A stretch of 5,233 nt of DNA from Holophagaceae bacterium UBA692 (GTDB taxonomy: Bacteria; Acidobacteriota; Holophagae; Holophagales; Holophagaceae), in the NCBI GenBank assembly GCA_002297665.1, contig DBMS01000145.1, positions 1-5,233 on the forward strand, given 5' to 3'. The translations under genes and the position numbers were made by a program. Position 1 is the stretch's first letter, and every line of letters begins with the position of its first letter. Below are positions 1 to 4,947 of the stretch, piece after piece. The notes beneath the pieces are model-generated. The model did no database searches and was not told where the DNA came from. It worked only from the letters and a program-made list of their open reading frames with translations.

Positions 1-41
1 TTCAGCTGGAGGTGGTCCTGGAGCTCACGGTCGAAGCCTGA
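1..41 (+). CDS. C-terminal tail of an unidentified plus-strand gene (partial)
   Basis: Reading from base 3, the frame gives QLEVVLELTVEA followed by TGA at 39-41. Eleven of these twelve codons end in G or C, which matches the coding style of the rest of the window, and the alternating hydrophobic pattern looks like a real beta strand. The gene starts outside the window, so no function can be given. It would converge on the minus-strand transporter gene and overlap its last 17 bases. The call rests on only twelve codons and could be chance. Confidence 0.35.
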   Translation, partial: QLEVVLELTVEA

Positions 42-1338
42 GGCCCTCGGGCCCGGAACCCGGCCGGTCCGCCGCCCTGCGCACCAGGTAGCCGCAGGCG
101 GCGGACCGGCCTAGCGTCAAGGCCAGGGCGGCGGCCAGGGTTCCGCGCCAATCCAGCACCAGGGCGAACAGTCCCATGGCCAGGGTGAGCCCGGCGGTTT
201 CCAGGGCGGTGGCGGTGGAGATCAGGGACGTGCGGCCGGCCAGGATCCAGCGGGACCGCTGGAAGCTGAGCAGGTACTCCATGGCCGGCAGCAGGATCAG
301 CACCTGGGCGGGAAGCACGGCGAAGGGCAGCAGCCCGGCGCCCAGGCCCACCACCCTCCGGAACCACAGCGCCCCCAGCGGCGTGAAGACCACCGCCGCC
401 ATGAGCAGGGTGGAGCCGGCGGCCAGGAGCAAGGCCGCCCGGCGCACCTGGGCCTCGTTCCGCCCTCCGGCGCCGCTGAGCGCCACGCCCACTTCCTGGA
501 AGGCGCTGCCGCCGCTGCGGAAGAAGAACACGAAGGCGTGGACCACCGGCCATGCGGCCAGGCACTGCAGGGGGTCGCGGCCCCGGCCCATGAAGAACGT
601 GAGCAGGGGCGCCGTGCTCATGGCGATGATCGACGTCAGGGCCAGGGGGTAGTAGTACCGGGCCAAGTCCCGCAGGGACGGGGCTGGGCCGCTTTCCGGG
701 CCGGGGTCCAGGAGGTCCCGCACCACCCGGCGCGCCATCCAGCGGCTCGCCGCGGCTTCCGCCACCACCCCGGAGCTGAGGGCCAGGGCGCCGATGCAGG
801 CCCCCGGCAGGGGGGTGGCCAGGGCCAGGCCGGCGGCCGCCAGGGACATGGTGGCCAGGCGCAGCGCGGTGCCGTAGGCCACCCGGCGGGTCTGGCCCGT
901 TCTCACCAGCAGGCCCTGGTGGAACCGCCGGTAGCCGATGGCGGCGGGCCAGGGGGCCAGCAGCGCGGTCGCCAGGTTGGCCATGCGGGCGACGGGTTCC
1001 GGCAGGCCCAGCACCCCCTGGGCCAGGAACCGGAACACGGGCGGAAGGGCCAGGAGGACCAGCAGGGCGGTAAGGGCCCCGTTGAGCAGGGTGGCGAAGC
1101 GCCGCAGGGCCAGGAAGCTCGCCCGGTCCCGGCACAGGGCGGTGGAGGCCGAAAGCAGCATGATGATGGGGGATTCCACCAGCCAGGCCAGGGTGAAGGA
1201 AAGCCCGAAGGCCGCCAGGTTCTCCACCGGCCGGTCCAGCCGGGCCACCACGGCCGACAGGTAGGGGCCCTCGACCCCCATCATGAGCCAGGCGGCCGCC
1301 AGGGGCAGCCAGAAGGCCAGAATGGTTCGCAAACGCAT
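25..1338 (-). CDS. MATE/MOP-superfamily-like multipass membrane transporter
   Basis: The 437-residue product is almost entirely hydrophobic, with about 12 predicted membrane helices (roughly residues 6-31, 41-68, 82-107, 117-135, 154-175, 178-199, 230-250, 258-288, 301-326, 335-358, 370-395, 399-419). They fall into two sets of six separated by a polar linker (about 203-227, rich in Pro, Asp, Glu). This size and 6+6 layout match the MATE/MOP exporter superfamily. The segment RRFHQGLLVRTGQTRRV (137-153) resembles the Arg- and Gly-rich loop after helix 4 in MATE-like proteins. The fold reminds me of the ANKH-like branch as much as classical drug exporters, so the substrate is unknown. An ATG at 1350 in the same frame directly abuts GGAAGG and leaves no spacer; the ATG at 1338 has AAGGA 11 bases upstream and is preferred, though the spacing is long. 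It lies 60 bases downstream of mntH on the same strand and may be cotranscribed with it. The superfamily call is fairly secure; the function is not. Confidence 0.72.
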   Translation of the reverse strand: MRLRTILAFWLPLAAAWLMMGVEGPYLSAVVARLDRPVENLAAFGLSFTLAWLVESPIIMLLSASTALCRDRASFLALRRFATLLNGALTALLVLLALPPVFRFLAQGVLGLPEPVARMANLATALLAPWPAAIGYRRFHQGLLVRTGQTRRVAYGTALRLATMSLAAAGLALATPLPGACIGALALSSGVVAEAAASRWMARRVVRDLLDPGPESGPAPSLRDLARYYYPLALTSIIAMSTAPLLTFFMGRGRDPLQCLAAWPVVHAFVFFFRSGGSAFQEVGVALSGAGGRNEAQVRRAALLLAAGSTLLMAAVVFTPLGALWFRRVVGLGAGLLPFAVLPAQVLILLPAMEYLLSFQRSRWILAGRTSLISTATALETAGLTLAMGLFALVLDWRGTLAAALALTLGRSAACGYLVRRAADRPGSGPEGLRLRP

Positions 1339-1367
1339 GGGTCGGTCCATCCTTCCAAGGTAGTGGG

Positions 1368-1392
1368 GCCGGGCCTCCTCCGGAAGCCCGGC
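1368..1392 (-). terminator. GC-rich hairpin between mntH and the transporter gene
   Basis: A perfect 7-base inverted repeat, GCCGGGC and GCCCGGC, is separated by 11 bases in the gap just after the mntH stop codon. It could be a weak terminator or attenuator that reduces read-through from mntH into the transporter gene, or an mRNA-stabilising stem. No T tract follows on the minus strand (CCCCACTACC), so it is not a classical intrinsic terminator. In DNA this GC-rich such stems arise fairly often by chance. Confidence 0.3.
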
Positions 1393-1398
1393 GCGCCC

Positions 1399-2664
1399 TC
1401 AACCCAGCGTGCTCCAGAAAAGCATCAGGTTCAGCACGATCACCACCGTGGCCACGGTCCACAGCAGGCTGCCTCCCAGGAGGTCGTTGGCGTGGCTGCC
1501 CATGACTTTCCGGGAGGACGTCAGGTACACCTGCAGCAGGATGGTGATGGGCAGCTGGATGCTCAGGACCATCTGCGACAGGATGAGCATCCGGAAGGTG
1601 TCGGTCACCAGGAACACGGCCAGGAGCGCGGGAACCAGCGTCACGAGGACGCCCGCGCGGCTGGTGGCGCCCCGCACGTCGAAGGGCTGGCTGAAGATTC
1701 CCGCGAAGATGGAGCCCCCGGCCATGGCCGCCGTGAGGGTGGAGGCCAGGCCGGCGCACAGGAGCGCCACCGCGAAGATCACCCCCGCCGCCGGCCCCAC
1801 CATGGGACGCAGCATGGAGGCGGCCTGCTCCAGGGTGGTGACGGCGAGGTTGTGCCGGTGGAAGGTGGCCGCGGCCAGGAGGATCATGGCGCTGTTGATG
1901 GCCCAACCGGCGCCCATGGAGAACAGGGTGTCGAACAGCTCGAACCGCAGGTGCCCCCGGATGGCCTCCTCCCCCTGCAGGTTCCATTGGCGGCTCTGGA
2001 TGAACTCGGAATGCAGGAAGAGGTTGTGGGGCATCACCACCGCCCCCAGGATGCTCATGATCAGGACCATGGAGCCCTGGCCCGCGGTGGGCCGCACCCA
2101 GCCCACCGCCGCGGCGGACCAGTGGGTGTGGACCATGGCCAGTTCGGCCAGGAAGGCCAGGCCGATGAGCGAGACGAAGCCCACCACGACCTTCTCCAGG
2201 ACGCGGTAGGAGTTCCACAGCAGCAGGCCCGCCACCACGGCGGCGGTGAGGCAGGCGCCCACCTTGAGCGGGAGGCGGAACAGCATGCCCAGGGCGATGG
2301 CCCCGCCCAGGATCTCCGCGAAGGCCGTGGCGATGGCCGCCAGCACCGCCGTGCCCAGCACCGGGCGGGAGACCCAGGCGGGCGTGTGGCGGGTGGCCGA
2401 CTCGGACAGGCACAGGCCGGTGACGATGCCCAGGTGCGCCGCGTTGTGCTGGAGCAGGATGAGCATCACCGTGGACAGGGTGACGATCCACAGGAGGGTG
2501 TAGCCGTGGGAGGCCCCCGCCGCCACGTTGGAGGCCCAGTTGCCGGGGTCGATGAAACCCACGGTCACCAGCAGGCCCGGGCCCAGGTGCCGCAGGGGGT
2601 TCCAGGCGCCGGCGCCCTCCGCTTTCAGGCGGAACCGGTTCTGGAGCTGGGTTAAGAGTTTCAT
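1399..2664 (-). CDS. mntH: Nramp-family manganese/divalent metal transporter MntH
   Basis: The product is a 421-residue inner-membrane, proton-coupled importer of Mn(II) and possibly other divalent metals. The two Nramp signatures are present: DPGN at 39-42 in helix 1, and MPH at 211-213 in helix 6, within the sequence GAVVMPHNLFLHS. In characterised Nramp proteins the Asp and Asn of the first and the Met of the second bind the metal, so this looks like a true transition-metal transporter rather than the Mg-type relatives that lack the Met. About 11 hydrophobic helices are visible and the length is normal for bacterial MntH (about 410-430). The helix 8 region reads AGLASTLTAAMAGGSIFAGI (304-323) rather than the AGQSS-type sequence I associate with enterobacterial MntH, which suggests a different MntH subgroup. 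The frame is open up to an ATG at 2763, but that start lies in the AT-rich promoter region; ATG 2664 has AGGA 8 bases upstream and gives the usual N-terminus. It sits 123 bases downstream of oxyR on the same strand. In enterobacteria mntH is induced by OxyR and repressed by MntR. Confidence 0.9.
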   Translation of the reverse strand: MKLLTQLQNRFRLKAEGAGAWNPLRHLGPGLLVTVGFIDPGNWASNVAAGASHGYTLLWIVTLSTVMLILLQHNAAHLGIVTGLCLSESATRHTPAWVSRPVLGTAVLAAIATAFAEILGGAIALGMLFRLPLKVGACLTAAVVAGLLLWNSYRVLEKVVVGFVSLIGLAFLAELAMVHTHWSAAAVGWVRPTAGQGSMVLIMSILGAVVMPHNLFLHSEFIQSRQWNLQGEEAIRGHLRFELFDTLFSMGAGWAINSAMILLAAATFHRHNLAVTTLEQAASMLRPMVGPAAGVIFAVALLCAGLASTLTAAMAGGSIFAGIFSQPFDVRGATSRAGVLVTLVPALLAVFLVTDTFRMLILSQMVLSIQLPITILLQVYLTSSRKVMGSHANDLLGGSLLWTVATVVIVLNLMLFWSTLG

Positions 2665-2672
2665 CGCTTGGG

Positions 2673-2676
2673 TCCT
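2673..2676 (-). promoter_or_regulatory. Ribosome-binding site of mntH
   Basis: AGGA on the minus strand lies 8 bases before the ATG at 2664. This decides in favour of that start over the in-frame ATG at 2763, which is 33 codons upstream. Confidence 0.6.
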
Positions 2677-2734
2677 GGGGCTGAGGTCATCCTGGCAGAA
2701 GCCGAGCGCGGGGCATCGGGATCGGTCAGGGAAT

Positions 2735-2763
2735 AGGCTATCGAGATTGAGTCTCGTTATCAA
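2735..2763 (-). promoter_or_regulatory. Candidate mntH promoter
   Basis: On the minus strand TTGATA (2763-2758) matches the -35 consensus at five of six positions. It is followed 17 bases later by TAGCCT (2740-2735), a poor -10 with three matches. The region is one of only two conspicuously AT-rich islands in the window and lies between oxyR and mntH, where a promoter is expected. A second possible -35, TTGAAC (2778-2773), has no good partner. The exact boxes are uncertain. Confidence 0.35.
2739..2759. promoter_or_regulatory. 21-base dyad, candidate metalloregulator operator for mntH
   Basis: Plus-strand TATCGAGA (2739-2746) and TCTCGTTA (2752-2759) form 8-base arms with a single mismatch around a 5-base spacer, TTGAG. 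The dyad fills the gap between the proposed -35 and -10 of mntH, a classical repressor position. Family knowledge says mntH genes are commonly repressed by MntR (DtxR family) or Fur-family proteins; the sequence here does not match an operator consensus I can name, so the regulator is inferred only as a type. Confidence 0.45.
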
Positions 2764-2787
2764 CTAAATTATGTTCAATTCACGAAG

Positions 2788-3714
2788 TCACCGCCCCCCG
2801 TCCGGATGCGCCCGGAAGGCGGCCGCCACCTCCGCCCCCACCTGCCGGAGGGAAGGCCTGGCGTAGGACCCGGGGCGCCAGGCCAGGGCGAGGGTGCGGA
2901 AGGGCACGGGCGGCGCCAGAGGGCGGAGCGCCACCGTGGCCCGGGCGGCCTCGGTGCCCACGGCCAGGCGGGGCAGCAGGGTGATGCCCAGGCCGCCGGC
3001 CACCATGTGCATCAGGGTGGAAAGGCTGGTGGCCCGGAACCCCGCTTCCTCCACCCGGGTGCGGCCGCAGGCGGCCAGGGCCTGGCCCCGCAGGCAGTGG
3101 CCGTCGTCCAGCAGGAGGAGGCGTTCGCCCTCCAGGGCGTCCAGGCTCAGGGGGCGGTCGTCCTGGGCCAGGCGGTGGCCGGCGGGAAGGCACACCAGGA
3201 AGGGGTCCTCGCCCAGGGGGAGCGTTTCCAGTTCGCCCAGGTCCGCCTCCAGCGCCAGCAGGGCGCCCTCCAGCCCGCCGTCCCGGAGGCCCGCGGCCAG
3301 GGCGGCGGTGGTGCCTTCGATCCAGATGGGCTGGAGGCGCGGAAAGGCCGCCCGCAGGGCCGGGACGAGGAAGGGAAGGGCGTAGGGGGCGAGGGTGGGG
3401 AGGATCCCCAGGCGCAGGGGGCCCGCCAGGGGGTCCCGCAGGGACCGGGCCTCGTTCGTCAGGTCGGCGGCGTCCCGCAGGAGGGCGCCCATGCGGGCGA
3501 TGAGCGCGCGGCCCGGGGCGGTGACCCGCACGCCACCCCGTCCCCGTTCGAAGAGCGGCACCCCCAGCGCGTCCTCCAGGGCGGCCACCTGGGCGCTGAG
3601 GGAGGGCTGGGCCACGGCGCAGAGGTCCGCTGCCTTCCGGAAGCTGAGGGTCTCGGCCACGGCGAGGGCGTACTGCATCTGGCGGAACGTGCAGGGAAGG
3701 GGGGCGATGGTCAT
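2788..3714 (-). CDS. oxyR: OxyR, LysR-family hydrogen-peroxide-sensing regulator
   Basis: The 308-residue product has the LysR architecture: an N-terminal winged helix-turn-helix (about residues 9-68, with FRKAADLCAVAQPSLSAQV typical of the recognition region), a linker helix to about 95, and a two-lobed regulatory domain (about 97-300). It is specifically OxyR: DGHCLRGQALAAC (204-216) places Cys207 and Cys216 nine residues apart, exactly as Cys199 and Cys208 in E. coli OxyR. It is followed by FRATSLSTL and GITLLP, as in that protein. The effector-site Thr in ILPTLAPY (Thr107) is also kept. Peroxide should oxidise the Cys pair to a disulfide and convert the tetramer to its activating form. 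The ATG at 3714 gives the proper N-terminus. There is no Shine-Dalgarno sequence before it, and a -10-like TAGTAT ends seven bases upstream, so the mRNA may be leaderless. The gene is divergent from ahpCD and shares an operator with it. It lies upstream of mntH on the same strand. Confidence 0.93.
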   Translation of the reverse strand: MTIAPLPCTFRQMQYALAVAETLSFRKAADLCAVAQPSLSAQVAALEDALGVPLFERGRGGVRVTAPGRALIARMGALLRDAADLTNEARSLRDPLAGPLRLGILPTLAPYALPFLVPALRAAFPRLQPIWIEGTTAALAAGLRDGGLEGALLALEADLGELETLPLGEDPFLVCLPAGHRLAQDDRPLSLDALEGERLLLLDDGHCLRGQALAACGRTRVEEAGFRATSLSTLMHMVAGGLGITLLPRLAVGTEAARATVALRPLAPPVPFRTLALAWRPGSYARPSLRQVGAEVAAAFRAHPDGGR

Positions 3715-3720
3715 AGGTTC

Positions 3721-3726
3721 ATACTA
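3721..3726 (-). promoter_or_regulatory. Candidate -10 box for a leaderless oxyR transcript
   Basis: TAGTAT on the minus strand (four of six matches to TATAAT) is placed so that transcription would start at about 3714, the A of the oxyR start codon. No Shine-Dalgarno motif lies before that ATG, which agrees with a leaderless message. No good -35 is visible. The box lies inside the OxyR operator, so bound OxyR would compete with RNA polymerase. Confidence 0.35.
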
Positions 3727-3740
3727 TCACTTTCATAGAA

Positions 3741-3746
3741 TTGATA
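3741..3746 (+). promoter_or_regulatory. Candidate -35 box of the ahpCD promoter
   Basis: TTGATA matches TTGACA at five of six positions and overlaps the last quarter of the OxyR operator, the position where activating OxyR normally contacts RNA polymerase. No convincing -10 is found 16-18 bases downstream (AGGAAA at 3764), as is common for activator-dependent promoters. A rival reading uses TAGAAT (3736-3741) as the -10 of another promoter, which OxyR would then cover. Confidence 0.35.
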
Positions 3747-3753
3747 TCTTGGA

Positions 3754-3773
3754 CCCGGTTTCCAGGAAACGGG
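3754..3773. repeat. Imperfect palindrome in the ahpC promoter/leader
   Basis: GTTTCC (3758-3763) and GGAAAC (3765-3770) are perfect arms around a single central A. They are extended outward by CCC (3754-3756) and GGG (3771-3773), with one bulged G. The one-base centre disfavours an RNA hairpin and favours a protein-binding site, but no regulator family can be assigned. Chance is possible. Confidence 0.35.
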
Positions 3774-3786
3774 ATGCTGGATGGGC

Positions 3787-3802
3787 GGAGCGATCCCGCT
3801 CC
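3787..3802 (+). promoter_or_regulatory. Small hairpin just upstream of the ahpC ribosome-binding site
   Basis: GGAGCG and CGCTCC form a 6-base stem with a 4-base loop (ATCC), ending 8 bases before the Shine-Dalgarno sequence. It leaves that site exposed and may simply shape or stabilise the leader. It is weak evidence in a GC-rich sequence. Confidence 0.25.
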
Positions 3803-3810
3803 CCTCTTCC

Positions 3811-3816
3811 AAAGGA
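3811..3816 (+). promoter_or_regulatory. Ribosome-binding site of ahpC
   Basis: AAAGGA lies 6 bases before the ATG at 3823 and selects that start over an in-frame ATG at 3781, which has no good site and would add 14 residues that do not look like a peroxiredoxin. Confidence 0.75.
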
Positions 3817-3822
3817 AATCCC

Positions 3823-4350
3823 ATGCTGACCGTCGGCGACGCGTTCCCCTCCTTCTCCCTTCAGGCCGTGACGAGCGGCAAGGAATTCGAAACCCTCACC
3901 CACGAGAGCTTCCCCGGCAAGTGGAAGGTGCTCTTCCTCTGGCCCATGGACTTCACCTTCGTCTGCCCCACCGAGATCGCGGCCTTCGGCAAGCGGGACG
4001 GCGACTTCCAGGACCGGGACACCCAGGTGCTGGGCGCGAGCACGGACACCCACTTCGTGCACCTGGCCTGGCGGAACCAGCACCCCGACCTCAAGGACCT
4101 GCCCTTCCCAATGCTGGCCGACACCCGGCGCGAGCTGAGCGCGGCCCTGGGCGTCCTGCACAAGACCGAGGGCGTGCCGCTGCGGGCCACCTTCGTGGTG
4201 GACCCCCAGGGCGTCATCCGCCACGTCAGCGTCAACGACCTGAGCGTCGGACGGAGCGTGGACGAGGTGCTGCGCGTGCTGGACGCCCTCCAGACCGATG
4301 AACTCTGCCCCTGCAACTGGCGCAAGGGCGATGCGACCCTGAAGGTGTGA
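3823..4350 (+). CDS. ahpC: AhpC, alkyl hydroperoxide reductase peroxiredoxin
   Basis: The product is a 175-residue cytosolic thioredoxin-fold peroxidase that reduces hydrogen peroxide, organic hydroperoxides and probably peroxynitrite. The active-site motif PMDFTFVCPTE contains the peroxidatic Cys48 with its Pro41 and Thr45 (PxxxTxxC), and the catalytic Arg is Arg121 in PLRATFVVDP. The C-terminus reads DELCPCNWRKGDATL, with Cys162 and Cys164. This paired CxC is the Mycobacterium/Streptomyces AhpC type (DELCACNWRKGD in M. tuberculosis), in which the extra cysteine takes part in resolving the disulfide and in transfer to AhpD. Compared with the 195-residue M. tuberculosis protein it is shorter at the N-terminus and lacks the last ten or so tail residues. 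It is the first gene of an operon with ahpD (2-base gap) and is divergent from oxyR, the same order known in streptomycetes and mycobacteria. An OxyR operator lies upstream, predicting peroxide induction. Confidence 0.95.
   Translation: MLTVGDAFPSFSLQAVTSGKEFETLTHESFPGKWKVLFLWPMDFTFVCPTEIAAFGKRDGDFQDRDTQVLGASTDTHFVHLAWRNQHPDLKDLPFPMLADTRRELSAALGVLHKTEGVPLRATFVVDPQGVIRHVSVNDLSVGRSVDEVLRVLDALQTDELCPCNWRKGDATLKV
4341..4345 (+). promoter_or_regulatory. Ribosome-binding site of ahpD inside the end of ahpC
   Basis: GAAGG lies 7 bases before the ATG at 4353. A GTG at 4347 in the same frame overlaps the ahpC stop codon, but it is only one base from this site, so ATG 4353 is the better start. Confidence 0.55.
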
Positions 4351-4352
4351 CC

Positions 4353-4874
4353 ATGACGGCTCTCGAAACCCTCCCCGGCTACGCCCGGGACCTCAAGCTC
4401 AACCTCCAGGCCGTGCTGGCCGATTCCCCCCTGGAGCCCGCCCAGCGCCTGGGCACGGCCCTGGCGGCCGCCGCCGCCTCGCGCAACCCGGACCTGGTGC
4501 GCGAACTGCGGGGCCAGGTCCTCGAGGCCCTGGGGACCGCGGGCGAGGCCACGGCGGAAGACGCCCTGGCCGCCGCCGCCCTCATGGGCATGACGAACGT
4601 CGTCTACCGCTTCCGCCACCTGGTGGGCAAGGAAGGCTACGCCCAGCTTCCGGTGCGCCTGCGCATGAACCGCATCGCCCGCACCGCGGGCCCGAAGCTC
4701 GACTTCGAGCTGTTCTGCCTGGCGGTGAGCGCCGTGAACGGGTGCGAGACCTGCGTGCGGGCCCACGAGGCGGTGCTGGTGGAGGGGGGCCTTTCCGAGG
4801 CCCAGGTCTTCGAGGCGGCGCGCATCGCGGCCACGGTGCACGGGCTGGCGGTGGCCTTCGACGCCCGGGACTGA
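4353..4874 (+). CDS. ahpD: AhpD, alkylhydroperoxidase / AhpC-reducing thiol protein
   Basis: The 173-residue all-helical protein belongs to the AhpD/CMD family. The catalytic motif is NGCETCVRAHE, with Cys131 and Cys134 (CxxC) and His138; Glu119 in DFELFCLAVSAVNG matches the proton-relay Glu118 of M. tuberculosis AhpD. In that system AhpD reduces the oxidised AhpC and is itself recharged through lipoylated dihydrolipoamide acyltransferase and dihydrolipoamide dehydrogenase. No ahpF is present here, so the same route is likely. The length is close to the 177 residues of the mycobacterial protein, and the N-terminal half (an AhpD-like repeat without cysteines, about 1-95) is complete. One variation is that the residue before the second Cys is Thr133, where M. 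tuberculosis has His132. The gene follows ahpC by two bases and is surely cotranscribed and translationally coupled. Confidence 0.93.
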   Translation: MTALETLPGYARDLKLNLQAVLADSPLEPAQRLGTALAAAAASRNPDLVRELRGQVLEALGTAGEATAEDALAAAALMGMTNVVYRFRHLVGKEGYAQLPVRLRMNRIARTAGPKLDFELFCLAVSAVNGCETCVRAHEAVLVEGGLSEAQVFEAARIAATVHGLAVAFDARD

Positions 4875-4881
4875 CGCGGGC

Positions 4882-4895
4882 GGCGCCCCGGCGCC
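4882..4895 (+). terminator. GC-rich hairpin after ahpD, possible terminator
   Basis: GGCGC and GCGCC form a 5-base stem around a CCCG loop, starting 7 bases after the ahpD stop, and are followed by TTCCCTTCCC. It has the position of an operon terminator, but the T tract is poor, so termination is a guess. Confidence 0.35.
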
Positions 4896-4917
4896 TTCCC
4901 TTCCCGGGGTGCGGGTG

Positions 4918-4923
4918 TAGAGT
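4918..4923 (+). promoter_or_regulatory. Candidate -10 box for the RPE-repeat gene
   Basis: TAGAGT matches TATAAT at four of six positions and predicts a transcript start near 4930, giving an 18-base leader that carries the ribosome-binding site. The -35 region (TTCCCT, 4896-4901) is weak. If this promoter is real, the downstream gene is independent of ahpCD. Confidence 0.35.
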
Positions 4924-4937
4924 GGTCGCATGACACC

Positions 4938-4942
4938 GGGAG
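4938..4942 (+). promoter_or_regulatory. Ribosome-binding site of the RPE-repeat gene
   Basis: GGGAG lies 5 bases before the ATG at 4948. It favours that start over an in-frame ATG at 4930, which has no site, and one at 4954, which is 11 bases away. Confidence 0.55.
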
Positions 4943-4947
4943 TTTCC

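Larger units (their letters stand above)
3713..3749. promoter_or_regulatory. OxyR tetramer-binding operator in the oxyR-ahpC intergenic region
   Basis: On the plus strand there are ATAG (3713-3716), CTAT (3724-3727), ATAG (3735-3738) and ATCT (3746-3749), each separated by exactly 7 bases. The known OxyR motif is ATAG-N7-CTAT-N7-ATAG-N7-CTAT, so three of four elements are perfect and the fourth keeps two of four bases, with perfect phasing throughout. The left element overlaps the oxyR start codon and the right end lies at the proposed ahpC -35. This placement predicts autoregulation of oxyR and activation of ahpCD from one site. Confidence 0.85.

Noticed and set aside
2..2491. 829-residue open frame on the minus strand across the transporter and mntH genes
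   Set aside because: It is a shadow frame. It is dominated by Gly, Pro, Arg and His, has no recognisable domain, and runs out of frame through two clear membrane protein genes. Such frames stay open because GC-rich codons rarely form stops.
538..2655. 705-residue plus-strand open frame antisense to the transporter and mntH
   Set aside because: The composition is a Gly/Gln/His/Arg-rich mirror of the minus-strand genes with no motifs; it is a GC-driven shadow.
2733..2741. ATAGGCTAT palindrome before mntH as an OxyR half-site
   Set aside because: The ATAG and CTAT elements are only one base apart, while OxyR needs seven, and no phased partner elements are found on either side.
2665..2763. Longer mntH form starting at the ATG at 2763
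   Set aside because: The extra 33 codons fall in the AT-rich promoter and the dyad operator, and the ATG at 2664 has its own ribosome-binding site and gives the normal family N-terminus.
3715..3737. Tiny minus-strand frames upstream of oxyR (for example one beginning ATGAAAGTG) as a leader peptide
   Set aside because: They are only three to five codons long, have no ribosome-binding site, and fall within the operator and proposed promoter.
2806..3738. 310-residue plus-strand open frame antisense to oxyR
   Set aside because: The opposite strand encodes a complete OxyR with catalytic cysteines; this frame is low-complexity Gly/Gln/Arg.
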